Shown piece after piece: positions 35,880 through 43,831 of a stretch of 43,831 nt of DNA. Positions within the stretch are counted from its first letter, which is position 1. Each line of letters starts with the position of its first letter. The notes below the pieces were generated by a model. The model did no database searches. It had not been told where the DNA came from and saw nothing but the letters and a program-made list of their open reading frames with translations. Made by a program: the position numbers and the translations under genes. The DNA comes from Pirellula staleyi DSM 6068 (GTDB lineage Bacteria > Planctomycetota > Planctomycetia > Pirellulales > Pirellulaceae): positions 1 to 43,831 of the forward strand of contig CAMCMB010000059.1 of the NCBI GenBank assembly GCA_945875845.1, written 5' to 3'.

Positions 35880-36907
35880 AACGACCTGTTGGAATCCTGG
35901 CGATCGCCTTTGTGGTATTGATTGTGTGTTCGCTTGCAAGTCTTTTCGTCGGCGCGGTCGATATCTCGATGACCGATGTGGCCGACGCGTGGTTGTGGGG
36001 CAATGCGTCATCGCTGAAGACAACGGAGCGGACCATCCTGCATGAGTTGCGATTGCCTCGCATGATTAGCGGTTTGCTGGTCGGTGGTGCGCTGGGGGTT
36101 GCGGGAGTTGGTTTTCAAAGTCTTTTTCGCAACCCACTGGCCGATCCGTATATCATCGGAGCATCGAGCGGAGCAGCCCTGGGTGTGACACTCGCCGTCG
36201 TTATGGGCTTGCAGGTGTCATTCGCTGGACTTCGTTCCTCGGGCTTTGCCGCGCTTGCTGGATCGGTCCTGCTGATCGTTATCGTCTTGTCGATCGGTTC
36301 CCTATCACAGCGATCTGGTCCGACGTCATTGCTGCTAGCGGGCATCGCCATCAGTAGCATGGTGAATTCGGTTGTGTCGCTGCTGATGTACTGGCATGAC
36401 GACAAAGTGGTTGTGATCGTTGCGTGGTTGACAGGTTCACTGGCCGGGAACAATTGGTCGTCGGTGTTGACAACCTTTTTTCTCTCGTTGGTTGGGGGCA
36501 TCATCATCTGGAGCTTATCACGTCCACTTGACGCCTATCTACTTGGGGATGTTGCATCCCAATCACTCGGTTTGGAGTTAGTTCCATTTCGAGTCTTGTT
36601 GGTGACCGGCGCGAGTATCGCTACCGCAGCAGCCGTTGCAGCAGCGGGAATCATTGGTTTTGTCGGTTTGATCGCTCCACACGTTGCTCGATGGATCGTG
36701 GGTCCAAAACATGCTTTGTTGGTCCCCATGAGCTGGTGCCTCGGTGCAATTCTTTTGATTTTGGCGGACACGGTTGCGAGAACGATTATCGCTCCTGCTG
36801 AATTGCCAATCGGGATCGTGACCGCCTTGATGGGCAGTCCGTTTTTCCTAGGAATCTTGCTATTTCGTCCTCAAATGGAATCCGGACGCATGGGAGTTGG
36901 AGCATGA
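35876..36907 (+). CDS. btuC: Corrinoid ABC transporter permease (BtuC-like, FecCD family)
   Basis: A 343-residue FecCD-family permease with about ten membrane helices. I take the TTG at 35876: AAGGTG is eight bases upstream, and TTGA overlaps the btuF stop. An upstream in-frame start at 35729 lies deep within btuF and gives non-family sequence. Marks are LHELRLPRMISGLLVGGALG, VGFQSLFRNPLADPYIIGAS (family hallmark), LLLAGIAISSMVNSVVSLLM, AAAGIIGFVGLIAPHVARWI and LILADTVARTI with ELPIGIVTALMGSPFFLGIL. The end overlaps btuD by four bases (ATGA). Confidence 0.94.
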   Translation: MKRPVGILAIAFVVLIVCSLASLFVGAVDISMTDVADAWLWGNASSLKTTERTILHELRLPRMISGLLVGGALGVAGVGFQSLFRNPLADPYIIGASSGAALGVTLAVVMGLQVSFAGLRSSGFAALAGSVLLIVIVLSIGSLSQRSGPTSLLLAGIAISSMVNSVVSLLMYWHDDKVVVIVAWLTGSLAGNNWSSVLTTFFLSLVGGIIIWSLSRPLDAYLLGDVASQSLGLELVPFRVLLVTGASIATAAAVAAAGIIGFVGLIAPHVARWIVGPKHALLVPMSWCLGAILLILADTVARTIIAPAELPIGIVTALMGSPFFLGILLFRPQMESGRMGVGA

Positions 36908-37716
36908 CGAGGTTGCATGTGCGGGACCTCCAGTTCGGCTTTGATTCCCGGTTGATCGTCGATGGGCTCGAAATCGAATTGGTTGCAGGTGAAGTCGTAG
37001 CGCTCTTAGGGGCCAACGGGGCGGGCAAAACGACGCTGTTGCAGTTGCTTTCTCGACACCTGAAGCCTGGTTCCGGAACGGTTTCACTCGACGCAAACGA
37101 CATAGCGACCTGGTCGCGGCGCACGTTGGCCCAGAAGATTGCGTTGATGCCTCAACAAGAGAATCGAGACTCGTCGCTCCGGGTCATGGACGTTGTCTCG
37201 CTTGGGAGAATGCCGCATTGCGGTTGGTGGTTGCCGATGTCGCCGATCGATCACCAGAGAGTGGATGAAGCGATCGAGGCGGCCGGTTTGGACGCACTTC
37301 GCGAGCGAAAAATCGATGCGTTGTCAGGTGGAGAATGGCGAAGAATGATTTTGGCACGTGCGTTGGCTCAAGATGCGTCGGTGTTGTTGCTGGATGAACC
37401 CATCGCCGGACTTGATTTGAAGTATCAGGTGGAGGTACTCGAGTACGTCCGCCAAACCACGAAGCAAAAGAGCCTCGTGACCGTCATCACCCTTCATGAC
37501 TTGAACTTGGCTGCCACGTTTGCAGATCGAATTGCGGTTCTTCATCAAGGTCGATTGATCGCAGTCGGACCGACCGTAGACGTTTTGCGCCCGGAATTGA
37601 TCGAGCTCGCATTTGGGATCGCCGTGGAAGTGATAAAGCACCCAAGTAACGGAACACCCCTCGTGGTCACGCTCAACCGAGCGTGTGCCTCTAGCAAGGG
37701 AGCTTCGGATGGTTGA
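36904..37716 (+). CDS. btuD: Corrinoid ABC transporter ATP-binding protein (BtuD-like)
   Basis: A 270-residue ABC ATPase of the iron-siderophore/cobalamin class. Walker A is LLGANGAGKTTLLQLLSRHL, the Q-loop IALMPQQENRDSSLRVMDVV, the signature LSGGEWRRMILARALAQD, Walker B VLLLDEPIAGLDLKYQVEVL, and the switch His is in VITLHDLNLAATFADRIAVL. A C-terminal extension of about 50 residues (RPELIELAFGIAVEVIKHPS) is usual for the class. The ATG overlaps the btuC stop (ATGA), and its 3' end overlaps cbiB by eight bases. Energises BtuC/BtuF-mediated import across the inner membrane. Confidence 0.95.
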   Translation: MTRLHVRDLQFGFDSRLIVDGLEIELVAGEVVALLGANGAGKTTLLQLLSRHLKPGSGTVSLDANDIATWSRRTLAQKIALMPQQENRDSSLRVMDVVSLGRMPHCGWWLPMSPIDHQRVDEAIEAAGLDALRERKIDALSGGEWRRMILARALAQDASVLLLDEPIAGLDLKYQVEVLEYVRQTTKQKSLVTVITLHDLNLAATFADRIAVLHQGRLIAVGPTVDVLRPELIELAFGIAVEVIKHPSNGTPLVVTLNRACASSKGASDG

Positions 37717-38677
37717 TTCGGTTGCTGCCACTGCGGTGATTGTCGCGGTTTGCGTGGATTTGGTTTTTGGCGACCCCCCCAATCGTTACCATCCTGTCGT
37801 CGCTATGGGAAACTTCATCGGTGCTATGCGCCGTCTGGCAAACGAAAAAAGCGAAGCGATTCGATTTGGTATTGGTATCCTTTGCCTGGTGATGGGCTCC
37901 GCATTGTTCATTGCAATCGGCTGGGGAGTCGAACGGTTCAGTCAAGAGCTACCTTTCGTTCTGGCCGTCCTATTACAAGCCTTGGTGCTCAAAACCACGT
38001 TCAGTATTCGCTCGCTAGCGAGTGCAGGGCGTTCGGTTGCGGAAGCATTGCAGATCGGTGACCTTGGACTCGCACGTCAACGTGTTGCATATCATCTGGT
38101 CAGTCGAGATGTATCGCAGCTGGACGAAGCCGAACTATCTGCTGCCGCAATTGAATCTGTCGCAGAAAACACCAGCGACTCTTTGATTGCACCCCTTTTC
38201 TATTATGCCATTGCAGGTCTACCGGGCGCCTTGGTCTATCGCTTTGTCAATACGAATGATGCGATGTTAGGATACCGAACGAAGGAATTGGAATGGCTGG
38301 GAAAGCCAGCCGCTCGCCTCGACGATCTCTTAAACTTGATTCCAGCTCGATTGACTGCGTTGATCATGTTGATCGTCGGGCGTGTTGATAATGAGAGTCG
38401 ACGCTCTGCGTTCGCTGTTTGGTTTCGCGATCATCGCTTGACGGCTAGTCCAAACGCTGGACATCCCATGAGCGCCGCAGCCGGTCTTTTAGGAGTCGTT
38501 CTCGAAAAGCGAGATCATTATCGATTGGGAGCTGGTTTGCCGCAGCCGACGGTTCGCTCAATCGATGCCGTTATCAAGCTGTTGTATCGAACGTCCTTGG
38601 CGGGATCGATGTTGGTTATGCTTTGGTGCATTCTAAGGAGTGTTTGGTTTGGAGGGTCGCATGAAGCAACAGGATGA
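37709..38677 (+). CDS. cbiB: Adenosylcobinamide-phosphate synthase (CbiB/CobD)
   Basis: A 322-residue integral membrane enzyme that joins aminopropanol phosphate (or aminopropanol) to adenosylcobyric acid. I take the ATG at 37709, preceded by AAGGGAG at about seven bases, over the frame-extending start at 37685. Marks are VCVDLVFGDPPNRYHPVVAM, GNFIGAMRRL, VSRDVSQLDEAELSAAAIES, VAENTSDSLIAPLFYYAIAG and DAMLGYRTKELEWLGKPAAR with LDDLLNLIPARLTALIML, then SPNAGHPMSAAAGLLGVVLE. Several hydrophobic helices fit the membrane position. Its 3' end overlaps the aminotransferase-BluB gene by 17 bases. The latter makes its aminopropanol phosphate substrate. Confidence 0.95.
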   Translation: MVDSVAATAVIVAVCVDLVFGDPPNRYHPVVAMGNFIGAMRRLANEKSEAIRFGIGILCLVMGSALFIAIGWGVERFSQELPFVLAVLLQALVLKTTFSIRSLASAGRSVAEALQIGDLGLARQRVAYHLVSRDVSQLDEAELSAAAIESVAENTSDSLIAPLFYYAIAGLPGALVYRFVNTNDAMLGYRTKELEWLGKPAARLDDLLNLIPARLTALIMLIVGRVDNESRRSAFAVWFRDHRLTASPNAGHPMSAAAGLLGVVLEKRDHYRLGAGLPQPTVRSIDAVIKLLYRTSLAGSMLVMLWCILRSVWFGGSHEATG

Positions 38678-40418
38678 CCACCTTCGTTCCAATGAGCCAA
38701 CCACAAACGACACGACGCACGGTGGGCTCGACTTCGAAGAACTTGAGCGACTCGGGTTGACGGAAAGAGATGTCGTGGACTTTAGTACGAACGTGCTACC
38801 ACACGGTCCCTCGCTCGCGGTGAAACTCGCCATTCAATCCGCAGCGATTCAACGCTATCCGGATCGCGATTGCATCCCATTGCGGCGGTCGATTGCGGAT
38901 CACTATCACGTCCCATTCGAAAGGATCCTTGTCGGCAACGGTTGCAGTGAGCTCATTCATTTGATTGCATCGACGATCGTGCGTACCGGGGACCGTGTCA
39001 TCGTTGTCGGCCCTACGTTTTCGGAGTATTCAAGGGCAACACGACTTGCAGGAGGCGTAGAATTGCAATGCGATGCTTTGTCGGAGGAGCTTTTCGCAGT
39101 TCCACTTCTTGCGATCGAGTCGGCACTCAACTGCTCACCGACGCGATTGGTTTGGATCTGCAATCCCAATAATCCGACTGGGCAATCGATCGCTCGAGCC
39201 AGTATACTTGAGTGGCTTGTGCGATTCCCGCAAACACTGTTCGTCGTCGATGAGTCCTACATTGAATTCACGACGCATGGTGAGTCATTATTGGAATGCG
39301 AATTTCCCAATTTGATTGTCTTAAGATCCATGACGAAAACGTACGCCCTTGCCGGTTTGCGGCTTGGGTTTGCTGTCGTGCCGGAGCCTTGGTTGTCATT
39401 GCTAATGACGCGTCGCATTCCTTGGTCAGTCAACTGCATTGCACAAGTTGCCGGGATTGCTGCACTAGCCGATCAAAACTACATCATCAACGCAATGCGG
39501 GAATTGTTACAGGAAAAGTGCTCTTTGATGCAACGACTGGATACGCACGGTTTCCAAACGGTGCCGAGCGACACGGCGTTCTTCCTTTTGGAAGTAGAAA
39601 ATGCCGCTTTGTTGCGCGATCATTTACTTCGGCAAGGGGTGTTGGTGAGAGACTGCAACTCGTTTGGACTGCCTCGCCATGTTCGAATTGCATCGGGAAC
39701 GGCATCTCAAAATCAGCGACTCGTGTCCTGTTTGACAGGGGTGGCAACAACCTCGATCGCTACGCCCGTGAAAGCCATTCTTTGCAACCATTGGAATGAC
39801 GACTTTCAACGCCAGCTTCAACGATTGTTTCAAGTTCGACGGGACGTCCGCAGGTTTCGGACCGATGCATTAACCGATGGTACGATGCGACGATTGATTG
39901 AGACGGCCTGTATGGCACCTTCGGTCGGATTATCGCAGCCATGGCGTTTTGTATCCGTCAAGTCACCTGAGGCACGAGCGGCGATCCTCAGCGAATTCCA
40001 ACAGCAGAACGACCTCGCGGCAGCCAACTTCGACGCCAAAACAGCGATTCACTACCGTCAGTTGAAGCTAGCAGGTTTGCGAGAAGCACCCGAACACTTG
40101 GCGGTTTTTGTTGATCCAAATCCAATGGCCGGTCGCGGTTTGGGACGCGCGACGATGCCCGAATCCGTTGCGTACTCGGTGGTAGCGGCGATTCAAAATT
40201 TTTGGCTGGCCGCACGCGTTGAGGGCTTAGGTGTGGGGTGGGTATCCATCCTTCGGCCAAGTCACGTTGCGTCGATCTTGAATGTCGACAACGATTGGCA
40301 GTTGATCGCCTATCTGTGCATTGGGTATCCACAGGAGACGGAAGAAGACAGCCCGGAACTTGAAAGATCTGGCTGGGAGCAACGCCATCCCATCGGGGAT
40401 TGCTGGTTTGAGCGATGA
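38661..40418 (+). CDS. Fusion: L-threonine-phosphate decarboxylase (CobC/CobD type) + BluB dimethylbenzimidazole synthase
   Basis: A 585-residue two-domain protein. Residues about 20-360 form a fold-type I PLP aminotransferase-like domain: YPDRDCIPLRRSIADHY, VGNGCSELIHL, WICNPNNPTGQSIA, VVDESYIEF and SMTKTYALAGLRLGF with PLP-lysine Lys226. This fits threonine-phosphate decarboxylase, which makes aminopropanol phosphate for CbiB; a HisC assignment is unlikely in this operon. After a linker (360-380), residues 381-585 form a BluB flavin destructase: RRDVRRFRTDALT, ACMAPSVGLSQPWRFVSV, HYRQLKLAGLREAPEHLAVF, GRATMPESVAYSVVAAIQNF and EGLGVGWVSILRPSHV. BluB turns reduced FMN plus oxygen into 5,6-dimethylbenzimidazole. 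GGAGGG lies five bases upstream of the ATG at 38661. A GTG at 38640 is the alternative. Confidence 0.93.
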   Translation: MKQQDDHLRSNEPTTNDTTHGGLDFEELERLGLTERDVVDFSTNVLPHGPSLAVKLAIQSAAIQRYPDRDCIPLRRSIADHYHVPFERILVGNGCSELIHLIASTIVRTGDRVIVVGPTFSEYSRATRLAGGVELQCDALSEELFAVPLLAIESALNCSPTRLVWICNPNNPTGQSIARASILEWLVRFPQTLFVVDESYIEFTTHGESLLECEFPNLIVLRSMTKTYALAGLRLGFAVVPEPWLSLLMTRRIPWSVNCIAQVAGIAALADQNYIINAMRELLQEKCSLMQRLDTHGFQTVPSDTAFFLLEVENAALLRDHLLRQGVLVRDCNSFGLPRHVRIASGTASQNQRLVSCLTGVATTSIATPVKAILCNHWNDDFQRQLQRLFQVRRDVRRFRTDALTDGTMRRLIETACMAPSVGLSQPWRFVSVKSPEARAAILSEFQQQNDLAAANFDAKTAIHYRQLKLAGLREAPEHLAVFVDPNPMAGRGLGRATMPESVAYSVVAAIQNFWLAARVEGLGVGWVSILRPSHVASILNVDNDWQLIAYLCIGYPQETEEDSPELERSGWEQRHPIGDCWFER

Positions 40419-40520
40419 TTTTCTTCGTTGACCCCCTGTTGGCGAGCGTGTGGAGGTTGTTTGTTCATTCGAACTAGTTTAGGCTTGTCCATTATCCATC
40501 GCAGAAATTGGGGCCATCGA

Positions 40521-42767
40521 ATGTTCTTCCGAATGTTATTCCAAAACAACTGCATCGTCGCGGTGTTCGCTGTGTGTTTGCTTTCGGGTTTAGTGGTTGG
40601 TGCAGAGTCTGACTTTGAAGCGACGATCGCTGGTATCTTCTCAAAGCGTTGTCTTGAATGTCACACTGCGAGTGAACCGAGCGGCGAATTGGACCTAACT
40701 CAGGCAGCCTCCTTTTTCTTGGGTGGTTCGAGCGGAAAAGCAGTGGTTCCAGGGAGCGCAGAGGACAGTTTTTTCATCGCTCGGATCACATCCGGCGAAA
40801 TGCCTCCCCCAAAAAACGGCAAGTCCCAAAAACTAAACGAATCGGAGATCCAGTCGTTACGTGAATGGGTGAACGCAGGGGCCCTCTGGCCACAAGGGCG
40901 TGTGCTCGACCTATTCGACAGAACCTCCGAAGTTCGAGCGGGGCGCGATTGGTGGTCCTTTCAGCCCCTCCAGCACTCGCAAAACTCAGGAACATCCGCA
41001 GGTTCGCGTGGGAATCCGATCGACGCTTTTATCTCTGAGAAGCTTGCCGCCCACGGTCTCTCTCGCGCTCCCGCTGCCGAAAAGCGAATCCTCATCCGTA
41101 GGCTCTACCAGGACCTGATTGGATTGCCACCTCTCGCGGAGGACATAAACGCGTTCGTGGCGGATGATTCCCCGGATGCTTACGAAAGACAAGTAGATGA
41201 CTTACTCGCTCGTCCTCAGTTTGGTGAGCGTTGGGCTCGGCACTGGCTCGATGTCGTTCGCTATGCAGACACCAACGGTTACGAACGGGATGCGGAAAAA
41301 CAACATGCGTGGCGTTACCGCGATTGGGTCGTTAACGCCTTCAATAGCGATATGCCCTACGATCGGTTTCTCACCGAACAACTAGCGGGAGACGAGTTGC
41401 CGAATCGAACGGAGTCCAATGTCATCGCCACCGGCTTCCTTCGACTTGGGACATGGGATGACGAGCCGAACGATGTGGCGGAATATCAATACGAGCGATT
41501 GGAAGACCTTGTTCATGCCACAACGACTGCGTTTCTGGGATTGACGGTCAAATGTGCTCGCTGTCACGATCACAAATTCGACCCGGTCTATCAAGACGAC
41601 TACTATCGGATCGGAGCGGCTTTTTGGCCAGGGCCAGTCGCCCATCGCGATCGAGCCTTCAATGGCGGCCCCACCCAAGAAGAGCTTGGCTTCGATGTCC
41701 TCGGGTGGACCGATATCAACATCAACCCTTCGCCACTTCGCGCGCTCAAAAAAGGGGATATCCATCAACCTTTGCAGGAAGTTCCTGCTGGGCCACTTAG
41801 TGGTGTCAAGCAACTGAATGAACCGTTTGTTCCAAAAGCAACGGATGCCAAGACGACCCAACGTCGATTGCAACTTGCACAATGGATGACGAATCCCTCG
41901 AATCCGCTCACGGCTCGCGTTATGGCCAATCGAGTTTGGCAGCATCATTTCGGTGAAGGCTTGGTTCGGACACCGGACAATTTCGGATTCAATGGGCAAC
42001 GACCAAGTCATCCAGAATTATTGGATTGGCTTGCGACAGAACTCATGGCAGGCAACTGGCAATTGAAGCCTATTCATAAACTGATTGTGATGAGCGAAAC
42101 GTATCAACAGTCGGTTTTGCACCCGCAACAGGCTGAATTCATGCAAGTGGATTCCGCAAACCAATTTCTATGGCATGCCAATCGTCAGCGATTGGACGCT
42201 GAATCGTTGCGTGACGCCATCCTTTTCACCAGCGGACAATTGGATCTAAGACAAGGTGGACCGAGCTTCCGAGCGTCGATTAACAGCGAAGCATTAGAAG
42301 GGCTCTCGACAAAGGGGGCTGCCTACCGTGCTTCGGAGTTGAAAGAAACGATGCGGAGAAGCCTTTACATGTTTAACAAACGGGGCTTGGTGGTTCCCTT
42401 CATGACCACTTTCGATATTTGTGATAATACACTTCCGACTGGACGCCGTGAATCTACCGTCGTCGCAACCCAAGCGCTGGCGATGCTGAACAATGATTGG
42501 GTTCATGAACAAAGCCGTGCTTTCGCCACTCGCGTTCTTGCAGCGTGCGACGTTGATTCGGGTCGAATCGACATCGCTTGGCAAATGTCCTTGGGCCGAA
42601 AGCCAACGGATCAGGAACGCACTTTTGCGGAAGGCCACCTTCGCCGACAGAGAAGGAACTTGGAAGCGACTCAGGGCGAAAAGAAGGTTGGCGATGTAGA
42701 GCAGTTAGCGTGGGCTTCCCTGTGCCATGTGTTGATTAACACGAATGAGTTCATTTACTTGGATTAA
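40521..42767 (+). CDS. Exported planctomycete cytochrome C / DUF1549 / DUF1553 protein
   Basis: 749 residues from the ATG at 40521. The frame extends to 40428, but that part is not family-like. The N-terminal signal is NNCIVAVFAVCLLSGLVVGA, cleaved near residue 29. PSCyt1 (about 30-125) has RCLECHTASEPSGELDL with CLECH at 44-48, and EMPPPKNGKSQKLNESEIQS. DUF1549 (about 170-375) has RILIRRLYQDLIGLPPLAED, FGERWARHWLDVVRYADTNG and CARCHDHKFDPVYQDDYYRI (near 345). DUF1553 (about 440-720) has NPLTARVMANRVWQHHFGEG, RPSHPELLDWLATELM and MFNKRGLVVPFMTTFDICDN. Unlike the 10971-14729 protein it has no LamG domain. It is followed after four bases by the DUF1501 gene, a clear operon pair. Confidence 0.92.
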   Translation: MFFRMLFQNNCIVAVFAVCLLSGLVVGAESDFEATIAGIFSKRCLECHTASEPSGELDLTQAASFFLGGSSGKAVVPGSAEDSFFIARITSGEMPPPKNGKSQKLNESEIQSLREWVNAGALWPQGRVLDLFDRTSEVRAGRDWWSFQPLQHSQNSGTSAGSRGNPIDAFISEKLAAHGLSRAPAAEKRILIRRLYQDLIGLPPLAEDINAFVADDSPDAYERQVDDLLARPQFGERWARHWLDVVRYADTNGYERDAEKQHAWRYRDWVVNAFNSDMPYDRFLTEQLAGDELPNRTESNVIATGFLRLGTWDDEPNDVAEYQYERLEDLVHATTTAFLGLTVKCARCHDHKFDPVYQDDYYRIGAAFWPGPVAHRDRAFNGGPTQEELGFDVLGWTDININPSPLRALKKGDIHQPLQEVPAGPLSGVKQLNEPFVPKATDAKTTQRRLQLAQWMTNPSNPLTARVMANRVWQHHFGEGLVRTPDNFGFNGQRPSHPELLDWLATELMAGNWQLKPIHKLIVMSETYQQSVLHPQQAEFMQVDSANQFLWHANRQRLDAESLRDAILFTSGQLDLRQGGPSFRASINSEALEGLSTKGAAYRASELKETMRRSLYMFNKRGLVVPFMTTFDICDNTLPTGRRESTVVATQALAMLNNDWVHEQSRAFATRVLAACDVDSGRIDIAWQMSLGRKPTDQERTFAEGHLRRQRRNLEATQGEKKVGDVEQLAWASLCHVLINTNEFIYLD

Positions 42768-42771
42768 AACG

Positions 42772-43831
42772 ATGCGCGTTCATAAAGCAGAATTCCCATG
42801 CCGAAATACTCGGCGAGAAATGATATGGGAGATGGGAGCGGGCTTCGCGGGGCTCGCGTTGGGTAGTCTGTTGAACTCGGATGGGTTCTTTGGACGAAAT
42901 CTCCACGCGGCCGACGAACGACTCGCGACCCCACTTGCGCCGAAGCCTTCTCATTTTCCGACCAAAGTAAAGAGCGTAATCTTTTTACTAATGAATGGAG
43001 GACCAAGCCAAGTTGACACGTTTGATCCAAAGCCAGCCTTGGAAAAATATGCGGGGCAGCCATTGCCGCAAGACAAGCAGTTCATTAACTCAGGCGGGCG
43101 AGCCGTGGGATTATTGACTCCATCGGTTCGGAAATTCGAGCCGGGCGGCCAAAGCGGACTCCCCATTTCTGACTTCTTTCCCAACATTCGAAAGCATGCG
43201 GACAAGCTGGCGGTCGTTCGTTCTTGTTTTACCGATACGCATGCACACGGTTCCGCGCTAGTGCAAATGAACACGGGGAAACCGATCATCGGCCGACCCT
43301 CCATAGGGAGCTGGGCTGTCTACGGTCTCGGGAGCGAAAATCAGAATATGCCTGGTTATGTTGTCATGCTGGACAAACGAGGTGGGCCGATCGGAGGCCA
43401 ACCGAATTGGTCAAGCGGCTTTATGCCCGCGACGTACCAAGGGACTCTGTTTCGCCCGGTGGGGAACCCGATCCTTGATTTAGCAAGCCCTAGCTATCTG
43501 GATACAAACGCGCAACGCGAGCAACTCGATCTATTGGCCCAGTTGAATGAGGAACATCTTAACCAAAGGCCCGGTGGCTCGGAGCTATTGGCAAGATCCG
43601 CAAGTTACGAACTGGCCTTCCGCATGCAATCGGAAGCACCTGAGGCAGTCGATCTTGCTATGGAATCGGCAAGTATTTTGCGAGCCTATGGGGTCGACCG
43701 TGAACCGACGGCAGAGTTCGGCCGCAACTGTTTGATCGCGAGAAGGCTTGTGGAGCGCGGCGTGCGCTTTGTACAACTCTACTCCGGCGGCGGGCACTTG
43801 GAAGAAACTTGGGATGCGCATGAGAGCGTCG
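42772..43831 (+). CDS. DUF1501 family protein (3' end beyond window)
   Basis: An open frame runs from the ATG at 42772 to the window edge (353 codons). The N-terminus has a twin-arginine-like signal (NTRREMIWEMGAGFAGLALG). Family marks are VKSVIFLLMNGGPSQVDTFD, VRSCFTDTHAHGSALVQMNT (then GKPIIGRPSIGSW), PGYVVMLDKRGGPIGG, SLVERG-like RRLVERGVRFVQLYSGG, and WDAHES at the edge. It is the partner of the 40521-42767 gene, just four bases upstream. Compared with the 14879-16168 homologue it carries a longer stretch between the N-terminus and the first core motif, and it belongs to the larger subtype with the SSG.MP.TYQGT motif. The function is not established. Confidence 0.9.
   Translation, partial: MRVHKAEFPCRNTRREMIWEMGAGFAGLALGSLLNSDGFFGRNLHAADERLATPLAPKPSHFPTKVKSVIFLLMNGGPSQVDTFDPKPALEKYAGQPLPQDKQFINSGGRAVGLLTPSVRKFEPGGQSGLPISDFFPNIRKHADKLAVVRSCFTDTHAHGSALVQMNTGKPIIGRPSIGSWAVYGLGSENQNMPGYVVMLDKRGGPIGGQPNWSSGFMPATYQGTLFRPVGNPILDLASPSYLDTNAQREQLDLLAQLNEEHLNQRPGGSELLARSASYELAFRMQSEAPEAVDLAMESASILRAYGVDREPTAEFGRNCLIARRLVERGVRFVQLYSGGGHLEETWDAHESV

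Noticed and set aside
34857-37716. Siderophore (Fe) transporter
   Set aside because: The fold would allow it, but the genes lie within a riboswitch-controlled cobalamin operon with overlapping frames.
38661-39850. HisC (histidinol-phosphate aminotransferase) for the aminotransferase domain
   Set aside because: Gene context beside cbiB and fusion to BluB favour threonine-phosphate decarboxylase; sequence alone does not separate them fully.

Overview
The window looks like chromosomal DNA of a planctomycete, most likely of the Pirellulaceae type. The evidence is two gene pairs of cytochrome-like DUF1549/DUF1553 protein plus DUF1501 protein, a DUF1559 pilin-like protein, an SHD1-domain protein, an exported dockerin protein with an N-terminal LExR..MA motif, a sulfatase, and many intergenic palindromic repeats. 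No tRNA, rRNA or CRISPR array was seen. This is inference from gene content; no database was searched.

Layout. 1-550: decayed IS110-type transposase. 0.85-2.4 kb (minus): biotin protein ligase and thiol peroxidase. 2.8-4.1 kb (plus): secreted sulfatase. 4.4-5.5 kb (minus): two small secreted proteins. 5.9-10.4 kb (plus): a second-type type IIA topoisomerase pair, A subunit before B subunit. 11-16.2 kb (plus): LamG/cytochrome/DUF1549/DUF1553 protein with its DUF1501 partner, facing an SGNH hydrolase. 17.2-20.5 kb (minus): SHD1 protein and IMP dehydrogenase. 20.8-21.1 kb: IS630-type transposase remnant. 21.3-25.8 kb: PQQ-propeller protein, ArfB-like rescue factor, and a large exported HExxH/SdrD_B/dockerin protein. 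26.7-30.5 kb (plus): a three-gene cluster of single-pass membrane protein, Pro/Ser-rich MinD/CpsD-like protein with an altered P-loop, and ExeA/GspA-like ATPase.

The most interesting part is 30.6-40.4 kb. A well-formed cobalamin riboswitch (about 30587-30792) precedes a tightly packed plus-strand operon: a DUF1559 pilin-like gene, cobQ, cobO, cobP, btuF, btuC, btuD, cbiB, and a gene fusing a CobC/CobD-type aminotransferase to BluB. Genes from cobQ onward overlap or touch, and two of them appear to start with TTG. The operon would import corrinoids (BtuFCD), adenosylate and amidate them, attach aminopropanol phosphate and activate the product, while BluB makes the lower ligand dimethylbenzimidazole. 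No btuB, cobT or cobS is present in the window. The first gene under the riboswitch is a pilin-like surface protein, in the place where an outer-membrane corrinoid receptor might be expected. I regard this as the best candidate for an undescribed system.

After the operon come a second DUF1549/DUF1553 gene and a DUF1501 gene that runs off the right edge. Gene-free stretches are filled with at least four families of palindromic repeats (called A, B, C and E here), short tandem repeats, and one MITE-like element with 17-bp perfect terminal inverted repeats and a 6-bp target duplication (26002-26135).
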